Shown here piece by piece: positions 1 through 10,564 of a stretch of DNA of 64,000 bases (the stretch's first letter is position 1; every line of letters begins with the position of its first letter). Below the pieces are notes generated by a model. The model was not told where the DNA came from. It did no database searches and saw only the letters and a list, made by a program, of their open reading frames with translations. The stretch comes from Arion vulgaris (taxonomy: Eukaryota; Mollusca; Gastropoda; Stylommatophora; Arionidae), in the NCBI GenBank assembly GCA_020796225.1, contig CM036771.1:33244703-33308702 (forward strand), in the 5' to 3' direction. A program made the position numbers and the translations under genes.

Positions 1-300
1 TACGTCTTATAGATTTCGTACAAATTAAACTTTAATGTGTTCAGGAATTTTAACGAACTATATAATTCATTAGAAATTTCCTGCCATGCAACATGATCAG
101 CTCCAGTTACCAGCGTTTCCATCTCCATCACAGTAACCACTCAGAATACGTCATTAACGCCATAAAGACGATGTGATTCAGCACCGAATAAGCTGCGTGA
201 TGCTAACTTATTGTCTCCTGAGTCAATGAGGCCTATTATGATAGGGATCAAATCCGTGTTTGATGGACCAAGGAAGCAACTTATTAAAGCACAAGTTCTG
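1..300. other. No gene recognised
   Basis: AT-rich sequence with short open frames only. I see no domain motif, splice pattern or repeat that recurs elsewhere in the window. Confidence 0.4.
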
Positions 301-304
301 GGTG

Positions 305-460
305 ACCTCTGTAGTTTAGTAGTTAAGCCGCGCACTTAAAATCCCGAAGATCGCTGGTCTGGGTCCAGACAGCGCCGCCTGTTAACAATACTGTACTTTG
401 TTAGCACAATATTTGCGAGCAGTAGGCGTACCATTTCTGCAGAGAGGGATGAGCCATGGG
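305..460 (+). mobile_element. tRNA-derived SINE, degraded copy
   Basis: Positions 312-322 (TAGTTTAGTAG) fit the RNA polymerase III A-box pattern TRGYNNANNNG. A weak B-box-like stretch follows near 350-362. The body after it (GCACAATATTTGCGAG then GTAGGCGTACCATTTCTGCAG) resembles, in opposite orientation, the SINE at 28.55-28.78 kb, which has perfect boxes. Assignment rests on that similarity; the B box here is poor, so it is an old copy. Confidence 0.35.
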
Positions 461-740
461 ATAAAACCTGCAATGGAAGTCAATCCTTCGCCCTTCCAAT
501 ACACTTTCTGAATGTAATACGGTAAGTCGTTTGGTTAATCTTCATGTTTTTCTTCCATGGAATGATGCAATTAAATCAAATATTTTTCTTGTCTTATTTT
601 ATGTAGCTAAAGGCACCGATGAAAGAAATATCTTTCTTCTTTCATCGCGTTCGTTGTTCCTTTGTTGCGACTATTTTGATCATTCTATTGCGATATATTG
701 ATCATTCTTATTGTGATATATAATTGATCTATGACAAGAA

Positions 741-1073
741 TCAGACTAACGCTGTCCTTCCAGTGAAATTATGCCCTACTTGTGTATGGTGTACCATACA
801 GGTGTAGGTAAGGGCTTTGTTTTCTCCCTTACGGGAAGTGTTGAGTCTGTCTCTACTGACAATGTCCCCAACACTACTTCCTTCTATCGTAGTAGTTCTA
901 TTTAATGATCCATTTACTGTATATTTTGGCTTGGATCTACGCCAAAGAGCCTTTGTACTCTGCAGCTTTTCTGACTGAGGTGGTGTTCCTCTTCTACTGT
1001 GTGATAAACACTCTTCAATGATCTTTATGTCCCAAAAAGAAACATTTAAATGCTGGATACCTAGCCAAAACAC
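741..1073 (-). other. Unassigned open frame, 110 residues
   Basis: An uninterrupted minus-strand frame rich in Ser, Thr, Arg and Lys. I recognise no domain. It is in an otherwise featureless AT-rich region, lacks visible splice context, and is about what chance plus an old transposon remnant would give. Sequence just right of its low-coordinate end (650-720, CATTCTTATTGTGATATATA) recurs near 46,045, so at least part of the neighbourhood is repetitive. Confidence 0.12.
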
Positions 1074-1640
1074 GTTTTATAAAAAAAAAAATTAACAGAA
1101 ACCTAACAATATATTGTCCTAAAATTCCGCCCACATGTTAAAAAAGATATTGCTTGATGATAAAGATAGGATTAGTTTTTATGAATCTGTAATTTATTTT
1201 TATTTTAAAAAAGTAATAAATTCCTGTGTAAAAATAAAATTAAAGCAACTTTCCCTCCTGTATCGAGATTTCACTAACATAAGAAGTAAAGAATACTACA
1301 TAAGTATATGATGTACATATATACAAATACTTAGCGTGAACTGCACATTTTTCTAAACCATATAAACAGAGATATTAAGGTTCTAAGTTGGAAATCATTT
1401 TTCCTCTTTGCTGCATGGCTATTGTAAAAGCCAGATGTACAAACCACTCAGGTGTTACTCAACACCAATAATACATTACCTTGGTGCCGTAAACACACCG
1501 GTAGGCATTGTAGCTACTGCCATCGTTTGTATACACCAGATCATACTTCTAACCCTTGGGTATTGATATTATGGTCCGCTCCCAGCTAATGTAGCAGAAG
1601 CCAACGCTCCCAGCTGGTAAAACAGATGGAAGAAAATAAT
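1074..1640. other. AT-rich spacer, nothing recognised
   Basis: Low-GC sequence with short A and T runs. No coding, repeat or RNA signal that I can support. Confidence 0.4.
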
Positions 1641-2410
1641 GATAATTAAGAAAACGATTGCTAGTATATACTTAACTTAGAAGATGGCTATAAGATATTA
1701 AAGAAACTATGAAATAACTATCAACGAAGTGATGAACTGGCAAGAGACAGAGTGAATTTCAGATGTGCTGCAAAGAGAGCAAACGTCACATAAAGGACAC
1801 GCAATTTTGGATGATGATATTTTAACACAGGAAATGTTACTAAAGAAATTATGATAATGAATTACAAAGCAACATCAGTTTTTAAAAGTCTAAAAATATG
1901 GAACTGCAAGTTATATAGTATTAAATCTACCATGAATTTCAATTCATATTTCATTAATTCTAACATATGCCAGCGAGAGTTGGAAAATGATCACAGATAT
2001 AGAAAGCAAGTTGAATGCATTTGAAAATAGATGTCTGCGAAAATAATGAATAAGTGAAATTTGATGAATTCAGAGAAGTGATGAAATCAGAGAAATGTCT
2101 GGTCAACCACTAGTGACAACTGTTATAACAAAGAGATGATGGAGATATGTTGGACACACCTTGAGGTATGGATCAACGAAAATCAAAGCATGCATTGACG
2201 TGAGTTATTGCAGGGGGTTCAAGAAAGAGAGGATGACCGCTTAGGAGCCCTGAAACGAACTTTGCCGGAAGAGGCAAGAATTTTCTGGCATCAGTTCACA
2301 CCGGAGGAGAATGAACAAGTTGCCCAGGATAGAGCGGTGGCGGAGAAATTGTTTGCATTCTATGTTATGTATAAAGGATACAAGGGGGAATTATTATTAT
2401 TATTACTATA
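1640..2410 (+). pseudogene. RTE-like retrotransposon 3' coding tails, broken
   Basis: Two stretches of the C-terminal region of an RTE-type non-LTR reverse transcriptase. 1,730-1,800 reads E-L-A-R-D-R-V-N-F-R-C-A-A-K-R, the same ending as the minus-strand copy at 57.4 kb. 1,975-2,400 contains, across frame breaks, L-N-A-F-E-N-R-C-L-R-K and R-W-R-Y-V-G-H-T-L-R, the usual 'mouse-trap' region after the RT core (ENRCLRK ... W-LGHVLR). A related copy is at 43.1-43.5 kb. Stops and frameshifts show it is dead. Family-level call is from motif memory. Confidence 0.55.
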
Positions 2411-3540
2411 ATTAATACGTGAGTTGTCTAGAGTAAGAGGCAAAACCAAACGTACCTGTCTAAATCCCACGGTACAAGTCGAGCAAATTAGCTCCTTTAG
2501 ATTTTTACGAACGATAAAATAGTCCTCACCCTTCAGAGCACTAGAAACCACTGACGTATAAGGGAAGCCTAGAAAATCGACGACTTCCAGCTTATCAGTT
2601 GTTGATGACTAAGTCCTGGACAGGATATATTACAAACTTACATCCTATTGAACACATTCACCAGCATACAATACCGCATACGGAGAAGAGTAGGCATTAC
2701 CAAGATACCGAAAAGGCACTCGCGGTGATTGTAACCAACCAATGTGGAATAACCATCCTTCCTCCCTATGCAATCTGTACAATATCATTGCGCAAGGAAT
2801 TACTGAAACATTAGATAAAACCACAAAGCGAACAAGATCAACAAATAAACAATGTACAGGTAATAAGAGCCTGAAAAACAATTGGACAAATACAGAATTT
2901 GAACCACTTACCATTATTTCATGACACATAATGTCTTAGCCTAGCAATAAGAGTCCTTACGACACCCATCGCCTAGCCTAATAATACGAGCGTCCTTATG
3001 AACACAAACCAGCAAGACATTCTATAAAAATGCTCACTGAGGAGTGTCTTTCAAACGTCGATACAATCCAGACACATAATAACAGGTAAGGTCTGATCGA
3101 ATAAGGTACAAACACATGCTATAAGCTTATTGTGCTTATATATTTGGAGATGCAGGATAAATAATATCATATATATAAAACACATAGATACAAATATAAT
3201 ACAAAACATGCATACTTCATTCAAAGTAGTTTCCAAATATATTATAAGATGAGAACAAGAAGGTTTTTTAAGAATCCCAGAGGAAGGCAACTAGCAAAGA
3301 ATATGATCATCAAAAAAAAAAACAGTGTACATATATTAAGAGCTCCAGAAAAATAATTAGACATAAAACAGATCTGAACCACTTACCCTTAAAAGGAATA
3401 CGTAGATTTGAAAGAAGTGACGGAGATGAATGGACAAAATATTTACTGAGAAATATCACAAAAATGCACAGAATGACAGCTAAATTTTATCAACTTTATT
3501 GACTTGGAATAAGGCATTTATAGCAAACACACGAAGGTCT
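2411..3540. other. No gene recognised; one short direct repeat
   Basis: Short overlapping frames only. Around 2,938-3,005 a phrase built on CCTAGC, AATAAGAG/AATACGAG and TCCTTA occurs twice. Otherwise AT-rich and unremarkable. Confidence 0.35.
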
Positions 3541-4015
3541 TGATGTATCTTAAGATGGTATGGAATTCTATTCTTTCTTCTTCTTCCACCATTTACTTTA
3601 TAGAAGTGTTGGGGTGAAATGGTGATCTGTGTGCTTGTTTTAATGCACTTTGTAAGCTGACATTCATGTTCGTAAGGTTGTTCTGATGCCGTTGCCCATC
3701 TTGCATGGTCTTCCCTCTTGCTTTGTGTACTCATTATACTTTTCTATGTCTCTGTAGACGATACCAGGCATTCTTGTCGGGTGTTCAAACCATTTAATTT
3801 GTTGTTCTTTTATGAATTGCATGACTGGTTTCATATCCAGTCTTCTCTTTCTGATTTCTTCATTTTAATTTTGTCTCTATTGTCACACCTGTAGCTCTTC
3901 TAAGACACTCCTATCTCGGTCGTTATAATTCTTCTGATCATTAGCTGATGTTATTAATAGCGTTTGATACTGGTAACATAGTGTTGTCCAGAAAAAATCG
4001 TTTCTATGAGATTTG
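3540..4015 (-). pseudogene. RTE-like retrotransposon 3' fragment
   Basis: Closely parallels the minus-strand fragment at 51.64-52.15 kb. Shared words on the + strand include GGTGATCTGTGTGCTTGTTTTA, the GGCATTCTTG/ACCAGG motif and TGGTTTCATATCCAGTCTTCTT. Read on the minus strand the better copy gives P-T-L-C-Y-Q-F-Q-T-W, M-R-C-L-R-R and D-V-K-P-V-K-Q, typical of the segment just after the RT core. This copy is disrupted by indels. Confidence 0.5.
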
Positions 4016-4229
4016 CTTTGTTGTTAAAGTGTATCTCTTTATGTGACAACAGGGCTGTTAATCAATCTCCATTGTGTTTTGAAATCATATCACAGAAAAG
4101 CTGCCACAGCAAATTCGTATGCAGTTTTAAACTTCTGAGCTTAAAGTTTCAGTCAAAACAAACGCGACAAGCGATGTGTACGTTAGACCTCATCATCAAT
4201 GCAGGTAGCCGCACCGCTGGGTGTAGATG

Positions 4230-4560
4230 ATCATGATCTCCGTCTCGGTGTTTTTTATCATCTCAGATGTTGACGCCTTCCGTGCCATGAAGAAGTTATA
4301 CACAATGTTTTCTCCTGTCTTCTCTGTCTCTGTCTCCACTGATTTTATCACTTGTTACAATGTGTTTAAACCTCAATTTCTCATCACATATCCGACAAAT
4401 AATGACTACTTCTTTCTGATATTGATAATAAACTTTCTCTGTGTCTTGATCTTATTCAACACTCTCCACATTATTATTTCAACTGTCCATGAGATTCTTT
4501 ATCATTTAGCACTACTATTAAATATTGCTATAGATTTGGTGATGGCTAAACAAAACAGAA
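4230..4560 (-). pseudogene. Retrotransposon 3' tail fragment
   Basis: Similar to 10.2-10.56 kb in the same orientation: both contain CAGATGTTGACG, a CTCTGTCTC-rich stretch, then CTCATCACAT. On the minus strand it gives V-V-I-I-C-R-I-C-D-E-K-L-R, resembling the end of RTE-like ORF2 proteins. The + strand open frame of 112 residues here is a hydrophobic shadow and is not supported as a gene. Confidence 0.35.
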
Positions 4561-4732
4561 CATGAGTCAAAAGTGATCAGATTGACTCTCAATGCCATCC
4601 TGGTAGAACACGATCTTTCTAATGACATCGCACTTCTATCTCACACGCATAAAGATATCCAGAACAAGCTTGCCGCATAAATCAATAAATCCAGATGGTC
4701 AGTAGAAATCAATCGGAAGAACGTCCATGGGT

Positions 4733-4985
4733 GTCGGGGTCTGCAAGGGAATCACAGAATAGTTCCTACTGTGACAAAATAAGGCATGTCGTAAGAGGCG
4801 ATTGATATAGACCTAGGAAGCTACCGTGTAAATAAAAATGTATAGCAGAAATCGATGAGCTGTCTATTTTTCGTCGGCTAACTGGCACAACGTACAATCG
4901 CTCCTAGGCTCAGATCACATACAAATCATATAGAGTGGTTAATAAGTGGTTGATATGGAGTGTTCTGAAGAAGAAAAGAATCAGA
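4733..4985 (+). repeat. Interspersed repeat X, near full length
   Basis: One of at least 13 copies or pieces in the window of an unnamed repeat of about 280 bp. Its order is: TGTTGCCGGGGCTC start, GCAAAGAATAGTAACACTGC, GGCATGTCGTAAGAGGCGAC, TAGGAAGCTACC, GCAGAAATCGGATG, GCATAACTGGCACAACGTAC, AATCGCTCTTAGGCTCAGAT, ACAAATCACACAGAGTGG, GTCGATATGGAGCGTTCTGA, then a (GAA)n-rich end. 'Forward' here means the GAA-rich end is on the right. This copy keeps both ends. Confidence 0.8.
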
Positions 4986-5139
4986 AGAGAACATAACTAA
5001 TGATTCTAAGCATTACCACCTCAGCACCATTACAACTAGACGAATACATGTTTGCAAAAACAACAGCTTTCAAATACTTTGATACGTTATGTAACACAAT
5101 GGATGAGATAGCTCTGACATTAAAAGGATTCAGTGAGGC

Positions 5140-5261
5140 TGACTCAATGAGGCTAGACTCAGTGGAGGCTGGAACTCGGTGAGGTTGGACTCAGTGAGGT
5201 TGGACCCAGCAGGCTGGAAACTCAGTGAGGCTGAACCCAGTGGGAGGTTGGACTCACATCA
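5140..5261. repeat. 15-bp minisatellite, left part
   Basis: Imperfect tandem copies of GGCTGGACTCAGTGA. The array resumes at about 5,480-5,690, so the two parts were one array split by the retrotransposon fragment between them. Confidence 0.8.
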
Positions 5262-5480
5262 GTTATGGCTGAGCACTATCATCATAGCACTGGACAGGTC
5301 TACAGGTGCCCTGATCTCCGCCTCAGCAAATTCAGCAGCATCCAGCGGCCCAACACGCCAGTTCGATGCTGATTAATCAATCTCCTTGCATATCTAGTGC
5401 ATGTCGCTCTTTCGGGCCGCACCAATATTGACACTCATCTCTTTCAATCTGGTCAGTACAATAGTATCTACAGCCCTGAA
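5262..5480 (-). pseudogene. Non-LTR RNase H-end fragment inside a minisatellite
   Basis: Matches the 3' end of the minus-strand element at 59.5-59.7 kb almost word for word (CTATCATCATAGCACT, AACACGCCAGTTCGATG, TTGATTAATCAATCTC, CACCAATATTGACACTCATC, TTTCAATCTGGTCAG). It corresponds to the residues around R-R-S-E-H-L-W-T-C-P-E-C. It is a 5'-truncated insertion in the 15-bp array. Confidence 0.8.
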
Positions 5481-5690
5481 ACTCTGCGAGGTTGGACTCC
5501 AGGAAGCCGGGCTCAGGAGGCTGGACCTGCGAGGCTGGGACTCAGTGAGTGTTGGACCCAGTGAGGCTGGGACTCAGTAAGGGCCGGACTCAGTGAGCTG
5601 ACTCAGTGAGGCTGGGACTCAGTGAGGCTGGACTCAGTGAGGCTGGACTCCAGGCCGGGCCTCAGTGAGACTTTGATTAGTGCTCATCAT
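5480..5690. repeat. 15-bp minisatellite, right part
   Basis: Continuation of the GGCTGGACTCAGTGA array, with 15- and 16-bp spacing variants. Confidence 0.8.
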
Positions 5691-6235
5691 AGAGCAATTT
5701 GGATTTTTTCCCAGAGATCTGATCAGTGTAGTAGGTTTGTTTCAGCCCTGTCGGAGACAGACTGAATAATTAAACATTACTACGCACTCTGCACCGACTA
5801 TCACTGTCAAGATTATGCCCACAGAGACTGCAAGCAACATGATGAAGCTTAGTTCCTAAATATTTAAATGAATAGCTAGAAACACGTAAAAAACAAAGCA
5901 TTGTAGTTTTACAAAAATACAAAAACAAATACATAGCAATACTAATCAAAAGGTCTTTATCAATATCAAATAATGTTACTGATTCTTTCCTATATCAATA
6001 ACATGTACCAATTAACTCAATATAAATATATATACACTAATTGTGTCCTATTTTTAAACTGGTCGAATTGTGTTACAGAAGACAATAGGAATAAAGGCTG
6101 AATGCTTATATGTGGATTCAATCACTGAGTCATTCAATGGGGATTCAATCAATGGGGATTCAATCATTTAGAGACCATCTGGTCGAATGTAATAGAGTGG
6201 CTCCCATGCCGTAGATCGTATTCAATCCAAGGTAT
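5691..6235. other. AT-rich spacer with a short tandem motif
   Basis: Nothing coding. At 6,113-6,172 the phrase GGGGATTCAATCA is repeated about three times. Confidence 0.4.
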
Positions 6236-6239
6236 GGCT

Positions 6240-6800
6240 AATGATTTTTTCTCTATGGTGAGCATAAAGGAAAATCTACCGAACAGCTTCATGTCAACTG
6301 CTCTAGCCATGTGACTATTATACTTTCACCCTTTCTCAGGGCGTTGCAGAGCGAAGTGGAGTGTACAGAACAACTAGCAGTACTTCTGTATGAAATGGCA
6401 TATGCTGATGCCACTGCTTTATATTGGCCTTCGAGACCTATCACTGGGTCTTTGTTGACCGGGACTCTCAGTCGATGCTTCACAGACTTGAATGGAGCCT
6501 GTTTCGCAAGGGAGGATGTCGTCTATGTGGAAGTTTCAAACCTACAGTGGTTTACGTGGATCTACTGTCCTGGCATGCGGGTGTCTGCCATAATGAGAGA
6601 GTGGATAGGCTTAGACTGGTGCATGATCGATGTTTGGGAGTTACCAAGCGATAAGGGGTATGTCTCCTCGGCATCTGCGCGACTGTCTGTTGGATGAGGA
6701 CACTAAAATAGATGTTCAACTGATCCAGCGATTTAAGATGTGATAACCCTTGCACAAGTAAACTGGATACCTGAGAAGCAGAGAGAAAGGAGTGGTTTAA
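6240..6800 (+). pseudogene. Non-LTR retrotransposon RNase H domain, dead copy
   Basis: Across several frames the + strand reads A-D-A-T-A-L-Y-W, then R-D-S-Q-S-M-L-H (third catalytic Asp region), then F-T-W-I-Y-C-P-G and N-E-R-V-D-R (C-terminal RNase H motif, normally GHxGxxGNERADRLA). Frameshifts lie between each piece. The same family has dead copies at 11.4-12.1 kb and 48.3-48.8 kb on the minus strand. Known role of the domain is removal of the RNA strand during target-primed reverse transcription. Confidence 0.6.
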
Positions 6801-7130
6801 TCAGCGAGCACAGGAACTTATCAGCATGCATAATTTTCGGATGTTCGTTAGTGACTGAGTCTTCGTCTGACTGTGTCGATGCCAGCTTAAATTAAAAATA
6901 ACCGCGAGAATTGTGGAAATAATGTGGAAAAGTGGATTTTATTAGTGGCATACAAATCATAAAATACTTTATATTGATCAAAATGACTGCTACACGAACA
7001 TTTGATAATACATCAGATTGCTTTGATATAAGACCGTGGAGTCAAAGGGATCTGTTGTTTTGTGTGTTTAATATATATGCTGACAACATCATGTGACATT
7101 TCACAGAAGATTGCGGGAAAGAACAATTTT
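6801..7130. other. Spacer, nothing recognised
   Basis: No repeat or coding signal supported. Confidence 0.35.
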
Positions 7131-7139
7131 AAAAAATGT

Positions 7140-7860
7140 AATTTTCTCTCATCCTGTTTAGCCTCACAGCGTCAGGTCAAGAAGAAATTTCAAATGGGCC
7201 TGTTTTCGCTTCGTAGATAGTGTCACTGTGGCATCCTGTTATCCTGAAGTCCACCTTTAAAAGACTTGCCTTTGCTTTGTACCTGTTGCATCAGAGCAGC
7301 AATGCCTGACGCTCCTGTCTGTTGCAATCTGCTTATGTGGCCGAAACCATTAATTTATTGCTTTACGAAGTCTAGCAATGATGTTGTACACACTTTTTTC
7401 CTGGATGTTCTATTTTCTCAACTGGTCTTCCTTGTTACTCCTAGCATTCGCGTAGACAATTTTAATTTTGCGACTAGTTTTCTATCGTGGGCGTTGTCAG
7501 TGGTCTGCGTTTGGCACTGGTAGCATAATGGGAGAAAGATTGCTGAACATTGCTCTTTTGTGTTCATGGCATTACGTTTGCATTTTAAAAATTTGCGCCA
7601 TGTGTCCTATCATTGATTTGCTTTGTTGCATCTGTGTTGAATTTCTCATTTCATTAGTTATTGTCGATGCATTTAAAAAAGGCTCCCATGTATGTGTGTC
7701 ATTTATTTGTTTTAATGTAAGGAATGCTGACGCAAATATTGGCTCTTCTCACGAATGGGTTATAATCTCTGTTTAATGATGCCATTCTAATGTTGTATTC
7801 GTTACATGCTAACTGGAGTCTGTTAATATGTTGTTGTAGCTGTTCTTTTGTTGATGATAT
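7140..7860 (-). pseudogene. RTE-like retrotransposon 3' fragment
   Basis: Belongs to the same family as 16.86-17.10, 26.04-26.56 and 54.84-54.96 kb. Shared + strand words are CACAGCGTCAGGTCA, TGCTTTGTACC, ATCAGAGCAGCA, GGCCGAA-ACCATTAA, and GGAGAAAGATTGCTGAACATTGCTC. On the minus strand these encode the region from M-F-N-L-I-F-L-P-T-L to the I-G-H-tail. Multiple frame breaks. Confidence 0.5.
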
Positions 7861-8009
7861 GATTGTCTGATCATCTGCAAAACGAAATGCGTTTAAGAGT
7901 TCCTGAGGCTGTTTCCTTCGCTGATGTTAGCTGTTTTACAGACTTAATAATAGAGGCGGAGGAAATAGCAGTGAGATAGTACGAACTCATCTTACTCCTG
8001 ACCTCAGGT

Positions 8010-8240
8010 GAAACTTCTTTTCTGAGAATCTCGTGTTTGTTTGAATCGTACACTGGCTGTATTTTTTCCTGATCCAGAAGTACTGAGCTGAAAGCCTTTT
8101 CGGCACGGTGCCATGGACATCGTAACCTTCTCGGCTCGGTGTCACGAACACCGTAAATCTGGGGAACCGTAGCTTATCTCGCCAGTCCTCGAGTTGAACC
8201 CGCACTTACAGAGGATGCAGCCACCAGTCCAACGCACGAA
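8010..8240 (-). mobile_element. Possible tRNA-derived SINE
   Basis: Minus strand carries GGGTTCAACTCGAGG, close to a B box (GGTTCRANNCC), about 20-25 bp after a weak A-box-like TGGACTGGTGG. Left of it is a body with two similar phrases (TTTTCGGCACGGTGCCATGGACATCG and TTCTCGGCTCGGTGTCACGAACACCG). Suggestive only. Confidence 0.3.
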
Positions 8241-8249
8241 TGCCGCACG

Positions 8250-8600
8250 TAGCAGCTTGTTTGTACAAAGACTCTTGCAAAGTGCTGGTTAGGTGGTCAT
8301 TAACCCCGCGCAAGTTGATAATATTGTCTGCAACTTGTGCCTATCTACGCTGTCGAACACTTTTTCCTGGTCTACAAATGCAACGTTCAGGTGTTTGTCG
8401 ATTCGACGGTCCTTTCCACTAACTGCCTGGGGCGAATATCGCGTCCGTGCAGCCCAATGTTGCTGTGGTTTTGTAGCTATTCAGGCTTTACGGTGGTAGC
8501 CACGTCCCATCGACCAAGCCTTTGTCGCCTCACGACATGCATGGCAGACAGTGGTTATTCTTTACATCCCCAGCCCCAGTTTTCGTAACTACTCTCGGAT
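8250..8600 (-). pseudogene. Reverse transcriptase core fragment
   Basis: On the minus strand 8,290-8,400 reads V-A-F-V-D-Q-E-K-V-F-D-S-V-D-R, the RT block with the first catalytic Asp (consensus FxDxEKAFDxV), followed by L-S-T-C-A-G. Frame breaks on both sides. Part of an RTE- or L2-like non-LTR element; nothing else of that element is continuous here. Confidence 0.55.
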
Positions 8601-8685
8601 CAATGTTGCAGAAGATCAAAATAATGACAGCGAATAAAACAAGGAAAACAAAAAGATATTTTCATCACCGAGAGAAACTAGAAAT

Positions 8686-8997
8686 GTGAATGAAGTGATC
8701 TATCTCGGGATTCCCTGCTTACAAAGACATGGGAAATGGGAAGAAGTAAAAGAAGAGTATATGATTACAAACAAACAACTAAAAAAAAAGTATGGAATGG
8801 AAACTGATAGAAAGACAGTGATCAGGATACTAAGAGCATCCATTGTTCCAGTGGCAACGGCTGGGTTTGAAGTATGAAATGTACAAGGCAGTGGAAAACT
8901 ATATAAGTGTGCTTTATAATATATATTACAGAAGAGTCTCATTATATCATGGAAAGAAAGAATAAATAGATTTATAAAGGAAAAGTAATTACCATGT
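8686..8997 (+). pseudogene. RTE-like RT fragment, palm to thumb
   Basis: 63-residue frame beginning at 8,686 reads Y-L-G-I-P then G-K-W-E-E-V-K-E-E-Y and K-K-Y-G-M-E-T-D-R-K-T-V-I-R-I-L-R-A-S-I-V-P, which is the conserved YLG box and following helices of RTE-type RTs. The ORF ends at a stop where the next residues (F-E-V-W) would continue. Repeat X follows at 8,998, and the matching 3' tail resumes at about 9,240. Confidence 0.6.
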
Positions 8998-9235
8998 GAT
9001 GCTGAGGCTCTGAAGCAAAGAATAGTACTAACAACCATAAGGTACAAGAATCGACAGAGGTTGAAGCCTAAGAAAGCACCTGCCAAATAAAAAGTATCGT
9101 ATAAATCGGATTTGATGGCCATATGTAGACGTATAACTAGCACAAATGCACAATCGTTTGTGGTCAGATCATACACAAATCATACACAGTGGTTAACAAG
9201 GTCGATACGGTAGCGTCTTCGAAGAAGAAGAAGAA
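8998..9235 (+). repeat. Interspersed repeat X, forward, diverged
   Basis: Recognisable through GCAAAGAATAGTA, the AAATCGGAT block, CGTATAACTAGCACAAATGC, GGTTAACAAGGTCGATACGG and a GAAGAAGAAGAAGA end. It sits between the RT fragment and the RT tail of the same orientation, so it probably inserted into that element. Confidence 0.7.
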
Positions 9236-9239
9236 GATT

Positions 9240-9520
9240 TGGAAGAAGTAATAAACAAAGATAAATTATATGATGCCACAAATAAGAATAACATTAAGTA
9301 TTTAGACATACATAGACACACGTAGGATTAGGAGAATACCATCATGAAGAGAAGGCATCGCAGCAAAAAACAGAGAAGAGGAAGACCACGGAGAAGACTG
9401 ATTCAGAATATAACTGATAATTTTAGTATGACGACGGCTGCCGCAGAGATGACATCTGGACCTATGATAAATAGATACATTACAAAGTACCGTTAAGGTA
9501 ACAAAATTCTGCCCAGAACA
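9240..9520 (+). pseudogene. RTE-like 3' tail
   Basis: 9,370-9,460 reads R-G-R-P-R-R-R-L-I-Q-N-I-T-D-N-F-S-M-T-T-A-A, the standard end of RTE-type ORF2 (GRPRRRW...DL.M....A). Comparable tails at 34.2 and 45.05 kb. Confidence 0.6.
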
Positions 9521-9842
9521 AACTATTTAATGATGATGATAATCATATAACTGAATTTTTAACTTAACAAGTTCTGTAGCAACTGTGGTCTGCTGTGGTT
9601 GTATGTTATTTTGTTGAGATTTTTATGCTATAAAATTGTATGTGTGTTACATGATTTATTAGTAAAATTAAATTTTATTCCCGAAGGGATATATAAAAAT
9701 GTCATACGCTGGTAGAGTTTCGATATTTTAATGAGAATGACTATTTTGGTGAATTACAGTATGTTAAATGTGACTACACAATGAAGTAAATAGTCATAAA
9801 ACGGAAATGTTTAGCAAGTACAGAAAATATCACTGGTAATAT
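9521..9842. other. AT-rich spacer
   Basis: No gene or repeat recognised. Confidence 0.35.
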
Positions 9843-9899
9843 TTGTCAGTTTACTATTGTTTGTCGAATATGTATCATAAATGGGTATATCGAGAAGAA

Positions 9900-10105
9900 T
9901 GTCATAAATTACACTACATTCGAGATTACAAATTCGCCACATTAAATGTCAGCAGTGGTTTGAAGAGAATGGTAATGGATGCAGGCGATCTGCATGGAGG
10001 ACGAGAGGGAAGAATGTCGAGGTGGCAGCAGGACACAAAAGAAACTCTTGAATATGGAGTTTGTAGAAGGTTTAATAGAGACAGAGTTTTGTATGAGCAG
10101 TGATG
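9900..10105 (+). pseudogene. RTE-like 3' tail
   Basis: Within an 86-residue frame (9,843-10,103) I read T-L-N-V-S-S-G-L-K-R-M-V-M, G-R-E-G-R-M-S-R-W-Q-Q-D and N-R-D-R-V. These match the FGHVKRHSGLERMV ... GRGRPRRRWxQD ... ARDRV order of RTE tails. A second copy of this subfamily is at 45.24-45.62 kb. Confidence 0.5.
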
Positions 10106-10152
10106 AAAGTGATGTCTGTAAGGGACATACAACTACTTGATATATATGATGC

Positions 10153-10190
10153 TACATATATATATATATATATACATATATATACCATCA
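10153..10190. repeat. (TA)n microsatellite
   Basis: Alternating TA with a few CA interruptions. Confidence 0.9.
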
Positions 10191-10229
10191 GGTGCTGTGT
10201 TTGTTGGCAAAGCGATCATGGATCTCCAC

Positions 10230-10560
10230 AAATCTCTATTTTTGTGTTTGCTATCAGATTCAGATGTTGACGTCTACTGTGCCATGGGGTCAGGCTACCC
10301 AACATTTTCTCTCTCTGTCTCTCCTCTGTCTTGCTCACTCTCACTTTACCAGCGTTACAATAGAACTGTAAACATCTCCTCATCACATGCCCGAAAAATG
10401 ATGACTGCCGCTTTTTAAATTGATAATAGTTTTCTGTGTCTTGGCCTCATTCAAAGGCCTCCTCAACATTAGTGATTTTGAAGTCTGGGTGGAATTCTCA
10501 TCATTCTTCGTAAACCACATCTCTGTGGCTGCCGAGATTTTTCGACCTGTCGGTTTATTA
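10230..10560 (-). pseudogene. Retrotransposon 3' tail fragment
   Basis: Same family and orientation as 4.23-4.56 kb (CAGATGTTGACG, CTCTGTCTC, CTCATCACATGCC). The right end, with AAACCACATCTCTGTGGCTGCC, also resembles 49,170-49,195. Confidence 0.35.
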
Positions 10561-10564
10561 TCTA

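Noticed and set aside
4227..4565. 112-residue hydrophobic membrane protein
   Set aside because: Antisense of a retrotransposon tail that recurs at 10.2 kb; T-rich DNA yields hydrophobic frames.
9155..9176. 158-residue minus-strand frame (8,700-9,176)
   Set aside because: Antisense of the + strand RT fragment and repeat X; hydrophobic composition comes from A-rich coding on the other strand.
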